Assembly: GCA_964361645.1 (NCBI GenBank)
Contig: CAYIBK010000035.1
Span: forward strand, 1-7,065
DNA from: 2-01-FULL-39-33 sp964361645
GTDB taxonomy: Bacteria > Patescibacteriota > Patescibacteriia > 2-01-FULL-39-33
DNA: 7,065 nt
Direction of reading: 5' to 3'
The first letter of the stretch is position 1. The number at the start of each line of letters is the position of its first letter. Positions 5,915-7,065 of this stretch are shown piece after piece. Made by a program: the position numbers and the translations under genes. The notes under the pieces were generated by a model. That model worked only from the letters and a program-made list of their open reading frames with translations, ran no database searches and had not been told where the DNA came from.

Positions 5915-7065
5915 CTTAGTTTTAAATATTAGCGCCATACCCATCTTGGCTTGGCTCATTAAGTGATCTAAACTTTTTATATCCAGAAGTTTTTTGATTA
6001 TAAATGATGGCCGGAAATAAAATTTTCTATCAGCTAATTTCACTAGATCATCTATTTCTGGTTCTGATAGTTTTTCCTTAGTTAATGATGGCGCGCCATT
6101 AGTTTCCTTGCCTGATAAAAAATCTTGCCAATAAGTGGGACTGATTTGGTTGGTACTGACCGCATATTCGAATATTTCTGTTCCTGGTATTAGGATGGTT
6201 TTACTAAATATAGCAAATGAAGGTTCAACCCTTAAGGCTAATTGGATAGTTTTTTCTATAGTTTCCTTAGTTTCTCCGGGAGCTCCAATCATGTAATAAC
6301 CGTAAATTTCAATACCAACTTTTTTGCAAGCCTTAGCGCAAGCCAGTGATTGTTCTACGGTAATGCCCTTTTTTATGGTTTTTAAAACATTATTATCTCC
6401 GGCTTCAAAGCCGAATCTTATCCTATAACAGCCGGCATCTTTCATTTTTTGTAACACTTCTTCGTTTACTAAATCCACCCTTTCACGGCATTCCCAAATA
6501 ATATTTAATTTTTTTAATCGATCAAATAATTCATAGGCCCAATTTTTATCTACAATTAAATTATCATCAAAAAACATAAATTCATTGATGCCGTATTTGG
6601 CTTGTATTTCGGCTATTTCGTCGGCAATATTTTTGGGACTGCGCACTCGCCAGAGTTTACCCATACGGTTCTTACGATCACAAAAAGTACAATTAAAGGG
6701 ACAGCCACGAGTGGCAATAATAGTGGCGAAATGTTTTTGTCTGGAGAAAACGTCAAAATATTTTTCCATTGGCAGGAGGTGCCTGGCTGGAAAAGGCAAG
6801 ATATCCAGATTATCAATTAATGGCCTTGGGGGCGTTATTATTATTTGGCCATTCTTTTTAAAGGTTATGCCTTTTATTTGTTCTAGTTCTAGATTATTTT
6901 TACCTTCCAACTTATCAATTAATTCCACTATAGTTAATTCTCCTTCGCTTATAACACCAAAGTCAAAATTACCTAGTTCTAATGATAATTTAGACATGGA
7001 AGTGACATTGGGGCCACCTAAAACAGTAATTATTTTTGGATTTATTAGTTTTATTTTATCAGCTA
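5912..7065 (-). CDS. B12-binding-domain radical SAM enzyme (5' partial)
   Basis: The frame is open to the right edge of the window, so the gene starts outside. An in-frame ATG at 6995-6997 is internal: the 22 codons before it give a typical end of a cobalamin-binding domain (NPKIITVLGGPN, LGGPN at 7007-7021), continuing into FDFGVISEGELTIVEL (residues 11-26 counted from that methionine). The radical SAM core follows with TRGCPFNCTFC (cysteines 99, 103, 106), FFDDN (142-146), FGFEAG (195-200) and YMIGAPGET (235-243). This is the layout of BchE/HpnP-like class B radical SAM enzymes, which perform methylations, cyclisations and related reactions, often on lipids or other hydrophobic or secondary metabolites. 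Whether the cobalamin-ligand motif DxHxxG exists cannot be seen, as that part lies outside. The stop codon overlaps the flippase-like start, so the two proteins probably work in one pathway. Family firm, substrate unknown. Confidence 0.92.
   Translation of the reverse strand, partial: ADKIKLINPKIITVLGGPNVTSMSKLSLELGNFDFGVISEGELTIVELIDKLEGKNNLELEQIKGITFKKNGQIIITPPRPLIDNLDILPFPARHLLPMEKYFDVFSRQKHFATIIATRGCPFNCTFCDRKNRMGKLWRVRSPKNIADEIAEIQAKYGINEFMFFDDNLIVDKNWAYELFDRLKKLNIIWECRERVDLVNEEVLQKMKDAGCYRIRFGFEAGDNNVLKTIKKGITVEQSLACAKACKKVGIEIYGYYMIGAPGETKETIEKTIQLALRVEPSFAIFSKTILIPGTEIFEYAVSTNQISPTYWQDFLSGKETNGAPSLTKEKLSEPEIDDLVKLADRKFYFRPSFIIKKLLDIKSLDHLMSQAKMGMALIFKTK

Noticed and set aside
6602..6820. 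Overlapping short open frames on both strands within the B12-type radical SAM gene
   Set aside because: They cover the CX3CX2C core of the real gene in other frames and show no independent coding character.
6995..6997. ATG as the start of the B12-type radical SAM gene
   Set aside because: The 22 codons before it are open and encode a typical cobalamin-binding-domain segment with LGGPN, so the true start lies beyond the right edge.
1..7065. Alternative genetic code with TGA as Gly or Trp, as in some Patescibacteria
   Set aside because: All five genes end in TAA and are unbroken under the standard bacterial code, with normal TGG and GGN use, so no recoded TGA is needed.
1..7065. CRISPR array, tRNA or rRNA genes, insertion sequences, attachment sites
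   Set aside because: No spaced direct repeats, cloverleaf-like segments, transposase motifs or terminal inverted repeats were seen, and genes fill nearly all the window.

Overview
The window is a compact, AT-rich stretch of bacterial DNA (GC well under half by eye, not counted) carrying five protein genes and almost no intergenic space. The gene content is that of a cell-surface glycan or lipid-linked glycoconjugate locus. Small spacers, all-TAA stops, no visible Shine-Dalgarno sequences at the three starts that can be seen, and this protein mix suggest an uncultivated lineage such as the Patescibacteria (Candidate Phyla Radiation). That placement is an inference, because there is no rRNA, ribosomal protein or other marker here.

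Left half, plus strand: (1) a gene that enters from the left edge, with a membrane-helix region resembling the C-terminus of a processive family-2 glycosyltransferase running in frame into a radical SAM/SPASM domain (to 1397); (2) after an 80-base spacer with a possible promoter, a 558-residue soluble protein that looks like an (alpha/alpha)6-toroid polysaccharide lyase or epimerase relative with a heparinase II/III-like C-terminal part (1478-3154); (3) 20 bases later, a 572-residue polytopic membrane protein of GT-C glycosyltransferase type (3175-4893).

Right half, minus strand: a B12-binding-type radical SAM enzyme that enters from the right edge (7065-5912) and overlaps by one base (TAATG) the start of a UPF0104/LPG_synthase_TM flippase-like membrane protein (5912-4941). 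The two gene sets converge on a perfect 12-bp bidirectional terminator hairpin at 4913-4941.

Taken together, the locus could make, modify and translocate a lipid-linked or secreted glycan: glycosyl transfer (GT2-like region, GT-C protein), chain modification or cleavage (toroid protein), radical chemistry on the sugar, lipid or an attached peptide (two unrelated radical SAM enzymes), and membrane passage (flippase-like protein). No substrate can be named from sequence alone. The most notable points are the apparent glycosyltransferase-radical SAM fusion, the loss of an expected SPASM cysteine in it, and the toroid enzyme lacking any export signal.
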